From Coriobacteriaceae bacterium (GTDB lineage: Bacteria; Actinomycetota; Coriobacteriia; Coriobacteriales; UMGS124), in NCBI GenBank assembly GCA_019420325.1, contig JAHZHK010000003.1:1684-60896 (forward strand): 59,213 nt of DNA. Reading direction: 5' to 3'. The translations under genes and the position numbers were made by a program. Under the pieces are notes generated by a model. The model searched no databases and had not been told where the DNA came from. It saw nothing but the letters and a program-made list of their open reading frames with translations. Positions within the stretch are counted from its first letter, which is position 1. Each line of letters begins with the position of its first letter. Positions 50,731-59,213 of this stretch are shown one piece after another.

Positions 50731-50917
50731 GGGGTCTCCTATCTTGTGGGATATCGTCATGTTCTGCCTACGTTGCGCCGGCGCTCAATAGGTTGTGGAT
50801 AACTTTACTATGGCAAAGTTTTTAAATTCAAGCCTTTTCTTTGTCTAGTTTTCCCATTACATTTATAGGTTGTTTGGCCAATGTGCACTATTGGCTATGC
50901 GATTCGAATACGAATAC

Positions 50918-50957
50918 GGGACGGGCAGGCAGCTATGTCACGCTGCCTGCCCGTCCC
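50918..50957 (-). terminator. Terminator-like hairpin downstream of proC
   Basis: A perfect 16-bp stem (50918-50933 with 50942-50957; GGGACGGGCAGGCAGC) has an eight-base loop. It lies 29 bases after the proC stop on the minus strand. The T-tract is only moderate. The remaining gap 50731-50917 is AT-rich and may hold the promoter of the small secreted protein gene. Confidence 0.7.
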
Positions 50958-50985
50958 GCTGTAAGCGCTTGATTGTAATCTTGCC

Positions 50986-51786
50986 CTACTTTGCCTGCAT
51001 GATTGCGTCGATTGCCTTGATGGCGGCGTTGCGCAGGCCGTTTTCCTCAAGGGAGGCGACGCCCTTGATGGTGGTGCCGCCGGGGGAGCACACGGCGTCC
51101 TTGAGCACGGCGGGGTGCTTGCCCGTTTCCACGGCCATCTTGCCGGTGCCGGCGATCATCTGTCCTGCCAGCTGGTAAGCCACCGCGCGGGGCACGCCGT
51201 ACTTCACGGCGGCGTCGCCCAGGGCTTCCATGAACATGGCGACAAAGGCGGGGCCGCAGCCCGTCACCGTGCCGGCGATGCCCATGAGGGCCGCGTCCAC
51301 AAAGACCACGAGGCCCGTCGCCTCAAGGATGGGGCGCACCACGGCCAGGTCCTCCTCGGTGAGGGAGTGGGTGCTCTCGCAGACCCAGACGCCCTCGTTG
51401 ACCTGTACGGGCGTGTTGGGCAGCACCGAGATGTGGTGCGTGCCGGGTACGAGCACCTGCTCGTACTCGCCGAAGGGCATGTTCACGGCCACGGAGACCA
51501 CGATCTTCTCTGCCAGCTCGTCTGCGATGGGCGCGCAGACCTCGTCTACCAGGTAGGGCTTTACCGCGATGAACACGACGTCGGACGCCTCGACGACCTC
51601 CTCGGCGCTTGCGCAGGGGTTGATTCCCAGCTTGCCGCAGCTTGTGCAAAGCTTGTCGTAGTTCTTGGCGCAGGCGTAGATGTTGCCCGCAGGCACTGCC
51701 TCGGCGCGAAGCAGGCCCTTGGCGATGGCCTTCGCCATGTTGCCGAAGCCGATAAAGCCAATCTTGGTACACGGAACGTCTGACAT
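50986..51786 (-). CDS. proC: Pyrroline-5-carboxylate reductase
   Basis: A 266-residue NAD(P)H-dependent enzyme catalysing the last step of proline synthesis, pyrroline-5-carboxylate to L-proline. IGFIGFGNMAKAIAKGLL is the Rossmann nucleotide-binding motif. The C-terminal dimerisation and substrate region is well conserved: GCGPAFVAMFMEALGDAAVKYGVPR, and CSPGGTTIKGVASLEENGLR, the P5C-reductase signature. The ATG at 51786 follows AGGAGG; the open frame extends upstream without initiation signals. It stands alone with its own hairpin terminator, between the unknown ABC cluster and the fatty acid operon. Confidence 0.95.
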   Translation of the reverse strand: MSDVPCTKIGFIGFGNMAKAIAKGLLRAEAVPAGNIYACAKNYDKLCTSCGKLGINPCASAEEVVEASDVVFIAVKPYLVDEVCAPIADELAEKIVVSVAVNMPFGEYEQVLVPGTHHISVLPNTPVQVNEGVWVCESTHSLTEEDLAVVRPILEATGLVVFVDAALMGIAGTVTGCGPAFVAMFMEALGDAAVKYGVPRAVAYQLAGQMIAGTGKMAVETGKHPAVLKDAVCSPGGTTIKGVASLEENGLRNAAIKAIDAIMQAK

Positions 51787-51920
51787 AAGATCCTCCTGGT
51801 TAGTGTCGTTGCAAGGGTGCAATTGCATGGGCATATGATGCCACATGGAGGGCCCGATTAAAACGGGTTGTCACATGTGCGAAACCTGCGCACGTGCCGC
51901 CCCGGTTGCCGCCCATGAAA

Positions 51921-51950
51921 AAGCCCGCTGGCCAGAGGGCCAACGGGCTT
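51921..51950 (-). terminator. Terminator of the fatty acid synthesis operon
   Basis: AAGCCCGCTGGCC pairs with GGCCAACGGGCTT across a four-base loop. On the minus strand it is followed by TTTC. It lies 19 bases after the degV stop codon. Confidence 0.85.
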
Positions 51951-51968
51951 GGGTGGAGCAAGATGGAC

Positions 51969-52877
51969 TCAGGCCTTCGCGGCCGGACCCCAGGCGAGGC
52001 TCACGGCACCCGGGCCCAGGATGGAGGCGAGCACGGGGCCACCCTCCTTCACGCGCACGTTGATGCCGCTGAACTTGTCGCGCACACAGCGCAGAAGCTC
52101 CGTGCAGGCGCGTCCCTGTGTGCCGAAGTAGGTGAGCGTGAGGTTGCGCGGGGCGTCGGTGGGCACGAGTTCCACGAGCTCACGGGCGAGATTCTGCACG
52201 CCTCGGGTCGTCTTCACGTGGATGACCGCGCCGTCGCGCACGCTGAGCACAGGGTAGCGGTTGAGGAAGGTTCCCACCGACAAGGGGATGAGCGCCATCC
52301 GGCCGGTGTGGCGCAGCGTGGCTGTGCTTGGCACGGAGAAGCCGATGCCCTGGTCGGCGCGTGCGGATTCAAGGGTCGCCACGATGTCGTCGAACGAGGC
52401 CCCCGAAGCGTCGAGCTTGCGGGCGAGGCTGGCGAGCGACTCCACGCCGCAGATGGTGCTCATAGAGTCGAGCACCTTGATGCGCGGAAGCCCGGCGGCG
52501 CCGGCCGCGGCAGCGGAGTTTGCCTCGCGGCTCGTGGCGCCCACCTTGTTGCGGATGGCGGAACGCACCTGGTCAGCCGCCTTGCAGGCACTGCGGTAGC
52601 AGCTCGAGACCTTCGCGGAGGTTGTGATGCACACAACGTCCGAGCCCGTCTCGACAAGACGGGAGAACGCCTGCTGGAAGGCCTCCGGCTTTGCCCCGTG
52701 GGCCTCGGTGAGGCGCTTGTCGTGCAGGGCCTGGGCAAAGTCACCGTTCTCGCCCATGAATGTCTCTTCATGCAGCTCGCCGTCGATGCAGTAGGTCATG
52801 GGCACCATGGTGACGCCCAGGCGTGCGGCTTCGGCGCGGGTGAGGTTGGCGCTGGAGTCTACGACTAGCGAGAGCAT
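51969..52877 (-). CDS. DegV family fatty-acid-binding protein
   Basis: A 302-residue DegV/FakB-type protein. Family members bind a free fatty acid and, in Firmicutes, present it to the kinase FakA. LVVDSSANLT is the N-terminal motif, CITTSAKVSSCYRSA matches the fatty-acid carboxylate-binding TSAxLSGTY region, and DSMSTICGVESLA follows as in the family. The ATG at 52877 has GGGGGTGG upstream and overlaps accDA by 13 bp, so it is the last gene of the fatty acid operon. That context supports a role in fatty acid handling. No FakA-like kinase is seen in the window. Confidence 0.88.
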   Translation of the reverse strand: MLSLVVDSSANLTRAEAARLGVTMVPMTYCIDGELHEETFMGENGDFAQALHDKRLTEAHGAKPEAFQQAFSRLVETGSDVVCITTSAKVSSCYRSACKAADQVRSAIRNKVGATSREANSAAAAGAAGLPRIKVLDSMSTICGVESLASLARKLDASGASFDDIVATLESARADQGIGFSVPSTATLRHTGRMALIPLSVGTFLNRYPVLSVRDGAVIHVKTTRGVQNLARELVELVPTDAPRNLTLTYFGTQGRACTELLRCVRDKFSGINVRVKEGGPVLASILGPGAVSLAWGPAAKA

Positions 52878-54610
52878 ATGGTTGCCACCCCCATCTGGCG
52901 GAACTTCTCGTAGCGCTCCTGCAGCAGCGCGTCGGTGGGGCGGCAAGCGAGCTCGTCGAGTGTAGGCACGAGCGCATCGCGCAGGTTGGCGGCCACATCG
53001 GCGGGACTGCCAGTGCCCTCGCTTACGATGCGGTCGATAATGCCCAGCTCAAGCAGCTTGTCGGCCGTGAGGCCCAGGGCCGCTGCGGCTTCGGGCGCCT
53101 TGGATGCGTCCTTGTAGAGGATCGAGGCACACCCCTCGGGGCTGATGACCGAGTACACGGCGTTCTCAAGCATCCACACGCGGTCGGCCACACCCAGGCC
53201 CAAGGCACCGCCCGAGCCGCCCTCGCCGATGACCACGCTCACCACGGGGCACGCGAGGCCCGCCATGGCGACGAGGTTGTCGGCGATGGCCGCGCCCTGG
53301 CCGCGCTCCTCGGCCTCGATGCCGCAGTAGGCGCCGGAGGTATCGATGAGGCACACGACGGGTCGGTCGAAGCGTTCGGCCTGGTGCATGAGGCGCAGCG
53401 CCTTGCGGTATCCCTCAGGGTGGGCCGAGCCAAAGTTGCGGGCCACGCGCTCCTTGAGGTTGCGGCCGCGCTCGGTTGCGATGACGGTCACACTGCGGCC
53501 GCCCAGGCGCGCCACGCCGGCAACCACGGCTGCGTCGTCGCGGAAGCCCCTGTCGCCGTGGAGCTCGACGAAGTCGGTAAAGAGGTTGTCGATGATGTCG
53601 AGGGCGGTCGCGCGCTCGGTGCTGCGGGCGTTCTTCACGCGGTCATAGGCGCAGCTCACCTCGGGCATCGTCGTCGCACCCTTGACCTTGACGGGCCTTG
53701 CCGGGGTCTCCTGGGCGGCATGCATGCAGGGACGCACCCACTGCGAGGCCACTTCGGCTGGAGCATGCAGGCTCAGCAGGCGGCCCACTTCGTCGCGCAT
53801 GTCGGCGCGAGCCACGATACGGTCCACAAAGCCGTGTTCAAGCTGGAACTCGGCGCTCTGGAAGCCTTCGGGCAGCTTCTTGTGGATGGTCTGCTCGATG
53901 ACGCGCGGGCCTGCGAAGGCCACAAGCGCCCCGGGCTCGGCCAGGATGACGTCGCCCTCCATGGCAAAAGAGGCCGTGACGCCGCCGGAGGTGGGGTCGG
54001 TGAGTACGCACAGGTAGAAGCCGCCTTGCGCGCCGAAGCGCTGGCGGGCGGCCGAGACCTTGGCCATCTGCATGAGGGAGGTGGTGCCCTCCTGCATGCG
54101 GGCGCCGCCTGACACGGTGAAGCCCACCACGGGCAGCCCCTCGGCTGCGGCGCGCTCGAAGGTGCGCGAGATCTTCTCGCCCACCACGGCGCCCATCGAG
54201 CCCATCATGAAGTCGCCGTTCATGACGAAGATGGCGCAGGGCATGCCCTCGACGGTGGCGCGGCCGCACACGACGGCGTCGGCCTCGCCGGTCTTCGTGC
54301 GCGCGGTCTGGAGCTTGCCGGCGTATCCCGGAAAGCCCAAAAAGTCGGTGGCCTCGAGGTCGGCGAACCATTCCTGGAAGCTGCCCTCGTCGCAGGTGAT
54401 CTCGAGCCTGCGGCGGGCGCCCAGGCGCATGTGGTGGCCGCAGTGCGGGCACACGTCGAGGTCGTGCGCGGCCTCCTCGATGTCGACGATGCGCTTGCAC
54501 GAGTTGCACTTGGCATAGAGCCTGCGCTCGGGAATCTCCACAGGCACGTCGTTTGCGCTGCTCTCCAGCGTGTTGCGCGACTTCTTTGCCCGCTTAGTCA
54601 TGATTGGCAT
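52865..54610 (-). CDS. accDA: Acetyl-CoA carboxylase carboxyltransferase, fused beta and alpha subunits
   Basis: A 581-residue fusion of AccD (first ~290) and AccA (last ~270). The N-terminal zinc ribbon is CNSCKRIV and CPHCGHHM. The crotonase-type acyl-CoA sites are VSGGARMQEGTTSLMQMAK in the beta half, and GEGGSGGALGLG plus SPEGCASILYKD in the alpha half. Together with AccB and AccC it makes malonyl-CoA from acetyl-CoA. The ATG overlaps the end of accC. Most bacteria keep the two genes apart; the single-chain form gives fixed 1:1 stoichiometry. Confidence 0.95.
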   Translation of the reverse strand: MPIMTKRAKKSRNTLESSANDVPVEIPERRLYAKCNSCKRIVDIEEAAHDLDVCPHCGHHMRLGARRRLEITCDEGSFQEWFADLEATDFLGFPGYAGKLQTARTKTGEADAVVCGRATVEGMPCAIFVMNGDFMMGSMGAVVGEKISRTFERAAAEGLPVVGFTVSGGARMQEGTTSLMQMAKVSAARQRFGAQGGFYLCVLTDPTSGGVTASFAMEGDVILAEPGALVAFAGPRVIEQTIHKKLPEGFQSAEFQLEHGFVDRIVARADMRDEVGRLLSLHAPAEVASQWVRPCMHAAQETPARPVKVKGATTMPEVSCAYDRVKNARSTERATALDIIDNLFTDFVELHGDRGFRDDAAVVAGVARLGGRSVTVIATERGRNLKERVARNFGSAHPEGYRKALRLMHQAERFDRPVVCLIDTSGAYCGIEAEERGQGAAIADNLVAMAGLACPVVSVVIGEGGSGGALGLGVADRVWMLENAVYSVISPEGCASILYKDASKAPEAAAALGLTADKLLELGIIDRIVSEGTGSPADVAANLRDALVPTLDELACRPTDALLQERYEKFRQMGVATICSR

Positions 54611-55934
54611 ACAGGTGTCCCATCAGATCCGTGTGGTAGACCCCGCTCAGGAACTCGGGGTTGTTGAGGATGTCGAGCTGCAGCTCGGAGTTGTCGCAGA
54701 CGCCCTCGATGGCAAGCTCGCCCAGGGCGGAGCGCATCTTGCGGATGGCCTCCTCGCGGGTGGGCGCGTGCACGATGAGCTTGCCGAGCAGCGAGTCGTA
54801 CCACGGGGGCACGACGCATCCCTGGTAGAGGGCCGAGTCGAAGCGCACCCAGGGGCCGTTGGGCACGTGCAGCGTCGTGATCTTGCCGCACGACGGGCGG
54901 AAGTTCTCGTCCTCGGCGTTGATGCGGCACTCGATGGCGGCGCCTTGGGGGCGGATGTCTTCCTGCTTGAAGGGAAGCTTTGCCCCCGCTGCGCAGCGAA
55001 TCTGCCATTTGACGAGGTCAAGGCCCGTCACCATCTCGGTCACGGGGTGCTCTACCTGCAGGCGCGTGTTCATCTCCATGAAGTAGAAGTCGCCGCTGTC
55101 GGTGTAGAGGAACTCGATGGTGCCCACGCCCGTGTACTTCACCTTCTTGGCGAGGCGCACGGCGGCGTCGAGGATCTTCTCGCGCACGCGGGGCTTCAGG
55201 CACGCACAGGGGCTCTCCTCGAGCAGCTTCTGGTTGCGGCGTTGCACCGAGCACTCGCGCTCGCCCAAGGCCACGGCGTGGCCGTGGTTGTCGCAGAGCA
55301 GCTGGGCCTCCACGTGATTGGCGTGCTCCACGAACTTCTCCATGTAGCACTCGCCGTCGCCGAAGGCGGAGAGGGCCTCCGAGTATGCCTCCTGGTAGGC
55401 GGCGCGGGCCGCCTCGGGGGAGTCGACGCGACGGATGCCGCGCCCGCCGCCGCCGGCACGTGCCTTGATGAGCACCGGACATCCTATGCGGCGCGCCTCG
55501 GCCTCAGCCTGTTCAGCGCTCGTGAGCAGGTCGCAACCAGGCGCCACGGGCACGTTGGCTTCGCGGGCGCAGATGCGAGCGGCGTCCTTGCTGCCGAGCT
55601 TCTCGATGACCTCAGCCGAGGGGCCGATGAAGACCACGCCGGCCTCTTTGCACATGCGTGCGAACTCGGCGTTCTCGGAGAGGAAGCCGTAGCCGGGGTG
55701 GATGGCCGCCGCACCCGACTTGAGCGCCACGGTGAGGATGGCCTCCTTGTTGAGGTAGCTCTCATGGGGGCGGGGCCCGCCGATGCAGTACGCCTCGTCG
55801 GCCAGGGCCACATGCAGGGCGTCCTTGTCGGCCGTGCTGAAGACGGCGACGGTCTCGACGCCCATCTCCTTGCACGCGCGAATGACGCGCACGGCTACCT
55901 CGCCGCGGTTGGCTATGAGAATCTTGCTGAACAT
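54594..55934 (-). CDS. accC: Acetyl-CoA carboxylase, biotin carboxylase subunit
   Basis: A 446-residue ATP-grasp enzyme that carboxylates the biotin on AccB. ILIANRGEVAVRVIRAC opens the protein, HPGYGFLSENAEFA is the next family motif, ARAGGGGRGIRRV is the Gly-rich ATP-binding loop, and FMEMNTRLQVEHPVTEMVTG is the active-site block with the expected Glu, Asn and Arg. The length matches the family. It sits between fabZ and accDA in the operon and overlaps accDA. Confidence 0.97.
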   Translation of the reverse strand: MFSKILIANRGEVAVRVIRACKEMGVETVAVFSTADKDALHVALADEAYCIGGPRPHESYLNKEAILTVALKSGAAAIHPGYGFLSENAEFARMCKEAGVVFIGPSAEVIEKLGSKDAARICAREANVPVAPGCDLLTSAEQAEAEARRIGCPVLIKARAGGGGRGIRRVDSPEAARAAYQEAYSEALSAFGDGECYMEKFVEHANHVEAQLLCDNHGHAVALGERECSVQRRNQKLLEESPCACLKPRVREKILDAAVRLAKKVKYTGVGTIEFLYTDSGDFYFMEMNTRLQVEHPVTEMVTGLDLVKWQIRCAAGAKLPFKQEDIRPQGAAIECRINAEDENFRPSCGKITTLHVPNGPWVRFDSALYQGCVVPPWYDSLLGKLIVHAPTREEAIRKMRSALGELAIEGVCDNSELQLDILNNPEFLSGVYHTDLMGHLYANHD

Positions 55935-55988
55935 TTGGTCTACCTATCTTCGTGCGCGGAATGCCGCATCAGAGATTGCGGGGGTTGC

Positions 55989-56411
55989 TTAGGCCTTCTT
56001 GGGCATGAGGGCGATGGAGAACTCGCCTGAGACGCACAGGTCCTCGCCCACGAACACCTTGCCCGAGGCAAAGTAGAACGGACCCTTGTGTCGGGTGAGC
56101 TCGCAGCGGATGGACACCTCGTCGCCGGGTACCACGGGGTGCTTGAAGCGGATCTTGTCCATGCTGGTATAGAAGGTGTCCTTGCCCTGGGTGGCCTCGG
56201 CGCCCACGAGGACGCAGCAGTTCTGGGCCATCATCTCGCAGAGGATGACGCCGGGCACCACGGGGTTGCCCGGGAAGTGCCCCTGCAAGAAGAACTCGTC
56301 GCCGCGCACCTTGTACGTGCCGCAGGCCATGCCGTCGATGACCTCGGAGGAGTCGAGCAGGAGCATCGGCTCACGGTGAGGCAGGATGGTTTTAAGTTGT
56401 TCGCGGTCCAT
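55989..56411 (-). CDS. fabZ: 3-hydroxyacyl-ACP dehydratase
   Basis: A 140-residue hot-dog-fold dehydratase that removes water from 3-hydroxyacyl-ACP to give trans-2-enoyl-ACP. LPHREPMLLLD is the N-terminal motif, and GHFPGNPVVPGVILCEMMAQ holds the catalytic His and the start of the central helix, whose Glu is in place. AAGGGG precedes the ATG. It lies in the operon between accB and accC, but 105 bp from accB; that gap holds a family A palindrome, so its translation or mRNA dosage may be set separately. Confidence 0.96.
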   Translation of the reverse strand: MDREQLKTILPHREPMLLLDSSEVIDGMACGTYKVRGDEFFLQGHFPGNPVVPGVILCEMMAQNCCVLVGAEATQGKDTFYTSMDKIRFKHPVVPGDEVSIRCELTRHKGPFYFASGKVFVGEDLCVSGEFSIALMPKKA

Positions 56412-56431
56412 GAGACCCCTTTACAAACGCA

Positions 56432-56512
56432 GGATTGCGTCTCGCAAGGCGCACGGGGCCGATGTGTACTGGGCGTACATGAGGTCCCGTGGAACGCGGC
56501 GAGACGCAATCC
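56432..56512 (-). repeat. Family A palindrome inside the fatty acid operon (between accB and fabZ)
   Basis: A perfect 14-bp outer stem, GGATTGCGTCTCGC with GCGAGACGCAATCC, starts five bases after the accB stop. The 53-nt core is the same length as in the 25951 copies and in the same orientation relative to the gene it follows. The inner helix (CACGGGACC with GGCCCCGTG, minus strand) differs by paired changes. No T-tract follows, so it should not end transcription. Confidence 0.88.
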
Positions 56513-56516
56513 GCAA

Positions 56517-57020
56517 CTAATATATGCGGAACAGGACGCGGCCGTATTCGACCAGGTCACCATCGTTGGCGCAGATCTCGGCGATCTCGCCGTCGCACTC
56601 GGCCACGACCTCATTCATGAGCTTCATGGCCTCGAGGATGCACAGGGTCTCGCCCTTCTTCACCTTCGAGCCCACGTGCACGAACGGCTCGGCGCCGGGG
56701 GAGGGGGCCACGTAGAACACGCCCACCATGGGTGCGCACACCTCGGTGGCGCCGCTGGCGATCTGTGCAGGCGCGGTGGGTGCCGCAGGCTCGGCGGTGG
56801 CGGGAGCAGCGAGGGCAGCCGCGGGAGCTGCAGGAGCTGCGGGAGCTGCAGGCCAGGCGGTGGGCATTGCCGGCGGGAAGGCCGGCCATGCCGGGGGCTG
56901 GGTGGCGCCGGCGCCCTCGCGCTCGAGCTCGAGGGTCAGGTCGGGCTCCTCCAGCTTGATGCGGGTGAGGCCGCGCTCCTCCATGAGGTCGGCGAAACCG
57001 CGCAGGGTCTCAAGATCCAT
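56517..57020 (-). CDS. accB: Acetyl-CoA carboxylase biotin carboxyl carrier protein
   Basis: A 167-residue carrier. An N-terminal ~40-residue segment is followed by an Ala/Pro-rich mobile linker (~38-90) and a C-terminal biotinyl domain with the motif EAMKLMN, whose Lys carries biotin. The protein starts two bases after fabF, with GGAGG in front of its ATG. It carries CO2 between AccC and AccDA. The C-terminal GRVLFRIY is the usual end of the domain. Confidence 0.96.
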   Translation of the reverse strand: MDLETLRGFADLMEERGLTRIKLEEPDLTLELEREGAGATQPPAWPAFPPAMPTAWPAAPAAPAAPAAALAAPATAEPAAPTAPAQIASGATEVCAPMVGVFYVAPSPGAEPFVHVGSKVKKGETLCILEAMKLMNEVVAECDGEIAEICANDGDLVEYGRVLFRIY

Positions 57021-57022
57021 GC

Positions 57023-58324
57023 TTAGTCCTCCACGTACTTCTTGAACGCAAGGGCGGCGTTGTGTCCGCCGAAGCCCAGGTTGGTAGAAAGCGCCCAGGT
57101 GAGCTCGGCCGAGATGGCCTGCTTGCCGGGGGTGTAGTCAAGGTCGCACTCGGGGTCGGGAGTGGACAGACCGATGGTGGCCGGCACCACGCCCTCCTTG
57201 AGCGCCAGCGCGCACACCATGGCCTCCATGGCACCAGTGGCGCCCAACATGTGGCCGTGCATGCTCTTGGTCGAGCTGATGTGGGCAGCGCGGGCTGCCT
57301 TCTCGCCCAGGGCCAGTTTGAAGCCGGCGGTCTCGCAGGCGTCGTTGAGCTTGGTGGAGGTGCCGTGGGCGTTGATGTAGAGACCCTCCTCAGGCTTCAC
57401 GCCGCCCTCTTCCACGGCCATGCGGATGCAGCGTGCGATGCCGTCGGCGTGGGGGTCGGGGCTCGTGATGTGGTAGGCGTCGGCGGTGTTGCCGTAGCCC
57501 ACGATCTCGGCGTAGATCTTGGCGCCGCGGGCACGGGCATGCTCGAGCTCCTCAAGCACGAGGACGACCGAGCCCTCGCCCGACACGAAGCCGTCGCGCT
57601 CGGCGTCGAAAGGCCTGCATGCGGTGGCGGGGTCGGGGTTCTTCGAGAGGGCCATGCAGCTCGTGAAGCCGGCGATGGCGTCCTCGATGACGGAGTACTC
57701 GGTGCCGCCGGCAAGCGCGGCGTCGATCTGTCCCAGCTTGATGGCATGGAACGCCTCGCCGATCTCGTGGGCCGAGGTGGCGCAGGCCGTGACCACGGGA
57801 AGCGTGGGACCCGTGGCGTGCTGCCTGATGGACACGGCGCCGCAGGGCATGTTGGCGATCATGTTGGGGATCATGAGCGGCGACACCTTGCGCGGGCCGT
57901 CGGTGTGGCACTTGAGGGTGTTTTCAATCATCGTGGAGAACCCGCCGATGCCCGAGCCCACGTAGGTGCCCACGCGCTCGGCTGCCACGTTGGCCTGCAC
58001 GTTCGCGTCTTCCTCGACGAGCGCAGCAAGGCGTGCGGAGCCCTCGATGAGAAGGTCCGCGTCGGCCACAGCCTCGTCGGAGGCGACGAGCGCGTAATTG
58101 ATGGCGGGGTCGTTGCGGCGAAGCTCCTGCTTGGTGAGGCCGTGCTCGAGCGGGTCGAAGCCCTTGACCTCGGCGGCGACCTTCACCTTGTAGGCCTCGG
58201 TGTCAAAATGCGTGATGAGGCCGATGCCGCAGGCGCCTTCCTTCACGGCCGCCCAGCTCGTGGGGGCGTCGTTGCCCAGGGGTGTCACGGCGCCGATGCC
58301 GGTGATTACGACTCTGCGTTCCAT
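57023..58324 (-). CDS. fabF: Beta-ketoacyl-ACP synthase II
   Basis: A 433-residue thiolase-fold condensing enzyme that elongates acyl-ACP with malonyl-ACP. The catalytic Cys is in VTACATSAHEIGEAF. The two His are in INAHGTSTKLND and in the STKSMHGHMLGATGAME segment. NLGFGGHNAALAF is the conserved C-terminal loop. VVITGIGAVTPLGND is the typical start, and AGGAGC precedes the ATG. It is second among the complete genes of the operon, 49 bp after fabG. Confidence 0.96.
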   Translation of the reverse strand: MERRVVITGIGAVTPLGNDAPTSWAAVKEGACGIGLITHFDTEAYKVKVAAEVKGFDPLEHGLTKQELRRNDPAINYALVASDEAVADADLLIEGSARLAALVEEDANVQANVAAERVGTYVGSGIGGFSTMIENTLKCHTDGPRKVSPLMIPNMIANMPCGAVSIRQHATGPTLPVVTACATSAHEIGEAFHAIKLGQIDAALAGGTEYSVIEDAIAGFTSCMALSKNPDPATACRPFDAERDGFVSGEGSVVLVLEELEHARARGAKIYAEIVGYGNTADAYHITSPDPHADGIARCIRMAVEEGGVKPEEGLYINAHGTSTKLNDACETAGFKLALGEKAARAAHISSTKSMHGHMLGATGAMEAMVCALALKEGVVPATIGLSTPDPECDLDYTPGKQAISAELTWALSTNLGFGGHNAALAFKKYVED

Positions 58325-58373
58325 GTAGCGTGCTCCTTTTGCTCGTGCTTGGGTATTGCTGCAGGCCGCGTGC

Positions 58374-59153
58374 CTACATCGCGATGCCGCCGTCGACGCG
58401 CACGACCTCGCCGGTCACATAGCGCGCCGCGGGGCTTGCGAGGAAGGCCACGACTTCCGCCACGTCCTGGGCGCTGCCCATGTAGCCCAGCGGAATCTGC
58501 TTGTCGTAGCCTTCGCGCACGTCGGCCGAAAGGCCTGCGGTCATGTCGGTCTCGATGAAGCCGGGCGCGACGGCGTTGCAGGTCACGCCGCGCGGGGCGA
58601 GCTCACGGGCGACGCTCTTGGTGAGGCCGATGAGACCCGCTTTGCTGGCGGCGTAGTTGGCCTGACCGGCGTTGCCCATGAGGCCCACCACCGAGCTCAC
58701 GTTGATGATGCGGCCCGTGCCCTTGTTGCGCAGCCAGGTGCGGTAGAGGGCCTTCACCATGTTGAACGCGCCCTTGAGGTTGACGTCGATCACGCGGTCG
58801 AAGTCGTCGTCCTTGATGCGGCCCAGCAGGTTGTCGCGCGTGACGCCTGCGTTGTTCACGAGGACGTCCACGCATCCCAGCTCAGAGGCGACCTCCTTGC
58901 ACACGGCGGCGCACTCCTCGGTGTTGGCCACGTCGCACTTCCAAGCCCGAGCGCGACGGCCCAGGGCCTCGATGGCCTCCACGGTCTCGCGTGTGGCCTC
59001 GTCGTTGCCAGCGTAGAGCACGGCGACGTCGCAGCCGGCTTCAGCCAGGCGCAGCGCGCAGGCGCGGCCGATGCCGCGCGAACCGCCGGTCACGACGGCC
59101 ACACGGGCGGGTTGCTCGGCCTGCGTGGCCTGAGCTGCCAGATCTTCTGCCAT
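58374..59153 (-). CDS. fabG: 3-oxoacyl-ACP reductase
   Basis: A 259-residue short-chain dehydrogenase that reduces 3-oxoacyl-ACP with NADPH. TGGSRGIGRACA is the cofactor loop (near residue 22), NNAG follows, and the Ser-Tyr-Lys triad lies in NVSSVVGLMGNAGQANYAASKAG. The C-terminal EVVRVDGGIAM is typical. There is an N-terminal extension of ~14 residues. The ATG at 59153 is preceded by AAGGAGG, which lies inside the last codons of the gene upstream, so translation is coupled. Confidence 0.95.
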   Translation of the reverse strand: MAEDLAAQATQAEQPARVAVVTGGSRGIGRACALRLAEAGCDVAVLYAGNDEATRETVEAIEALGRRARAWKCDVANTEECAAVCKEVASELGCVDVLVNNAGVTRDNLLGRIKDDDFDRVIDVNLKGAFNMVKALYRTWLRNKGTGRIINVSSVVGLMGNAGQANYAASKAGLIGLTKSVARELAPRGVTCNAVAPGFIETDMTAGLSADVREGYDKQIPLGYMGSAQDVAEVVAFLASPAARYVTGEVVRVDGGIAM

Positions 59154-59155
59154 GG

Positions 59156-59213
59156 CTAGTCCTCCTTGAGGGCGGCAACCACGGCTGCCACCTCGTCGGG
59201 CGTCTCACAGGAA
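59156..59213 (-). CDS. C-terminus of an upstream fatty acid synthesis gene, probably fabD
   Basis: Only the last ~18 codons are in the window, ending ...VAALKED and TAG two bases before the fabG start. The tight coupling and gene order (fabD just before fabG is common) suggest malonyl-CoA:ACP transacylase. Too little sequence is present for identification. Confidence 0.45.
   Translation of the reverse strand, partial: SCETPDEVAAVVAALKED

Overview
The window is about 60% GC, densely coded and strongly G/C-ending in codon usage. It looks like chromosome of a gut or oral anaerobic actinobacterium of class Coriobacteriia, probably family Eggerthellaceae; the genus cannot be fixed from this window. 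The placement rests on several Tat-exported flavin reductases of the fumarate-reductase type, LuxR regulators with a multi-pass membrane N-terminus, a giant fused BadF/HgdC-type dehydratase activase, a fused accDA gene, and a huge sortase-anchored MBG/DUF7507-type surface protein. All coordinates were counted by hand.

Layout. 1-3.6 kb: a terminator of a gene outside the window, an NTF2-like/LytTR regulator, a membrane-anchored choloylglycine-hydrolase-like Ntn hydrolase, and a divergent LuxR regulator. 3.8-11.4 kb: a 2,537-residue surface adhesin with a nearly identical internal 517-bp duplication. 11.5-15.9 kb: a transposase remnant, then the polyamine importer potABCD with its own promoter and terminator. 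16-21.3 kb: a trigger-factor-like lipoprotein, a YgiQ radical SAM protein and an NSS-family sodium symporter. 21.36-22.9 kb: a lower-GC hipBA module with a palindromic operator. 22.9-39.5 kb: respiratory and redox functions, with two membrane-LuxR regulators divergent from three secreted flavin reductases, a 1,524-residue activase/dehydratase fusion, and a Na/Pi cotransporter. 40.1-45.2 kb: a CHAP cell-wall hydrolase and a metal-export pair (P1B ATPase plus a separate HMA protein) under a promoter with a perfect ArsR/SmtB-like operator. 45.2-50.7 kb: a cluster of unknown secreted proteins with a paralogous two-permease/two-ATPase ABC transporter. 51-59.2 kb: proC, then a type II fatty acid synthesis operon (end of a probable fabD, fabG, fabF, accB, fabZ, accC, accDA, degV).

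The most unusual observation is not a protein. At least ten sites just 3' of stop codons carry structured palindromes of two families. Each has a conserved core of about 50 nt and an outer stem that is different at every locus yet self-complementary. Where the downstream gene relationship is clear, the core lies in sense orientation to the gene it follows. Inner and apical helices show compensatory changes between copies, and no T-tract follows, so these do not look like simple intrinsic terminators. One copy lies inside the fatty acid operon between accB and fabZ. They may be a mobile 3'-UTR structured element. The ABC-transporter/secreted-protein cluster is the second candidate for an undescribed system.
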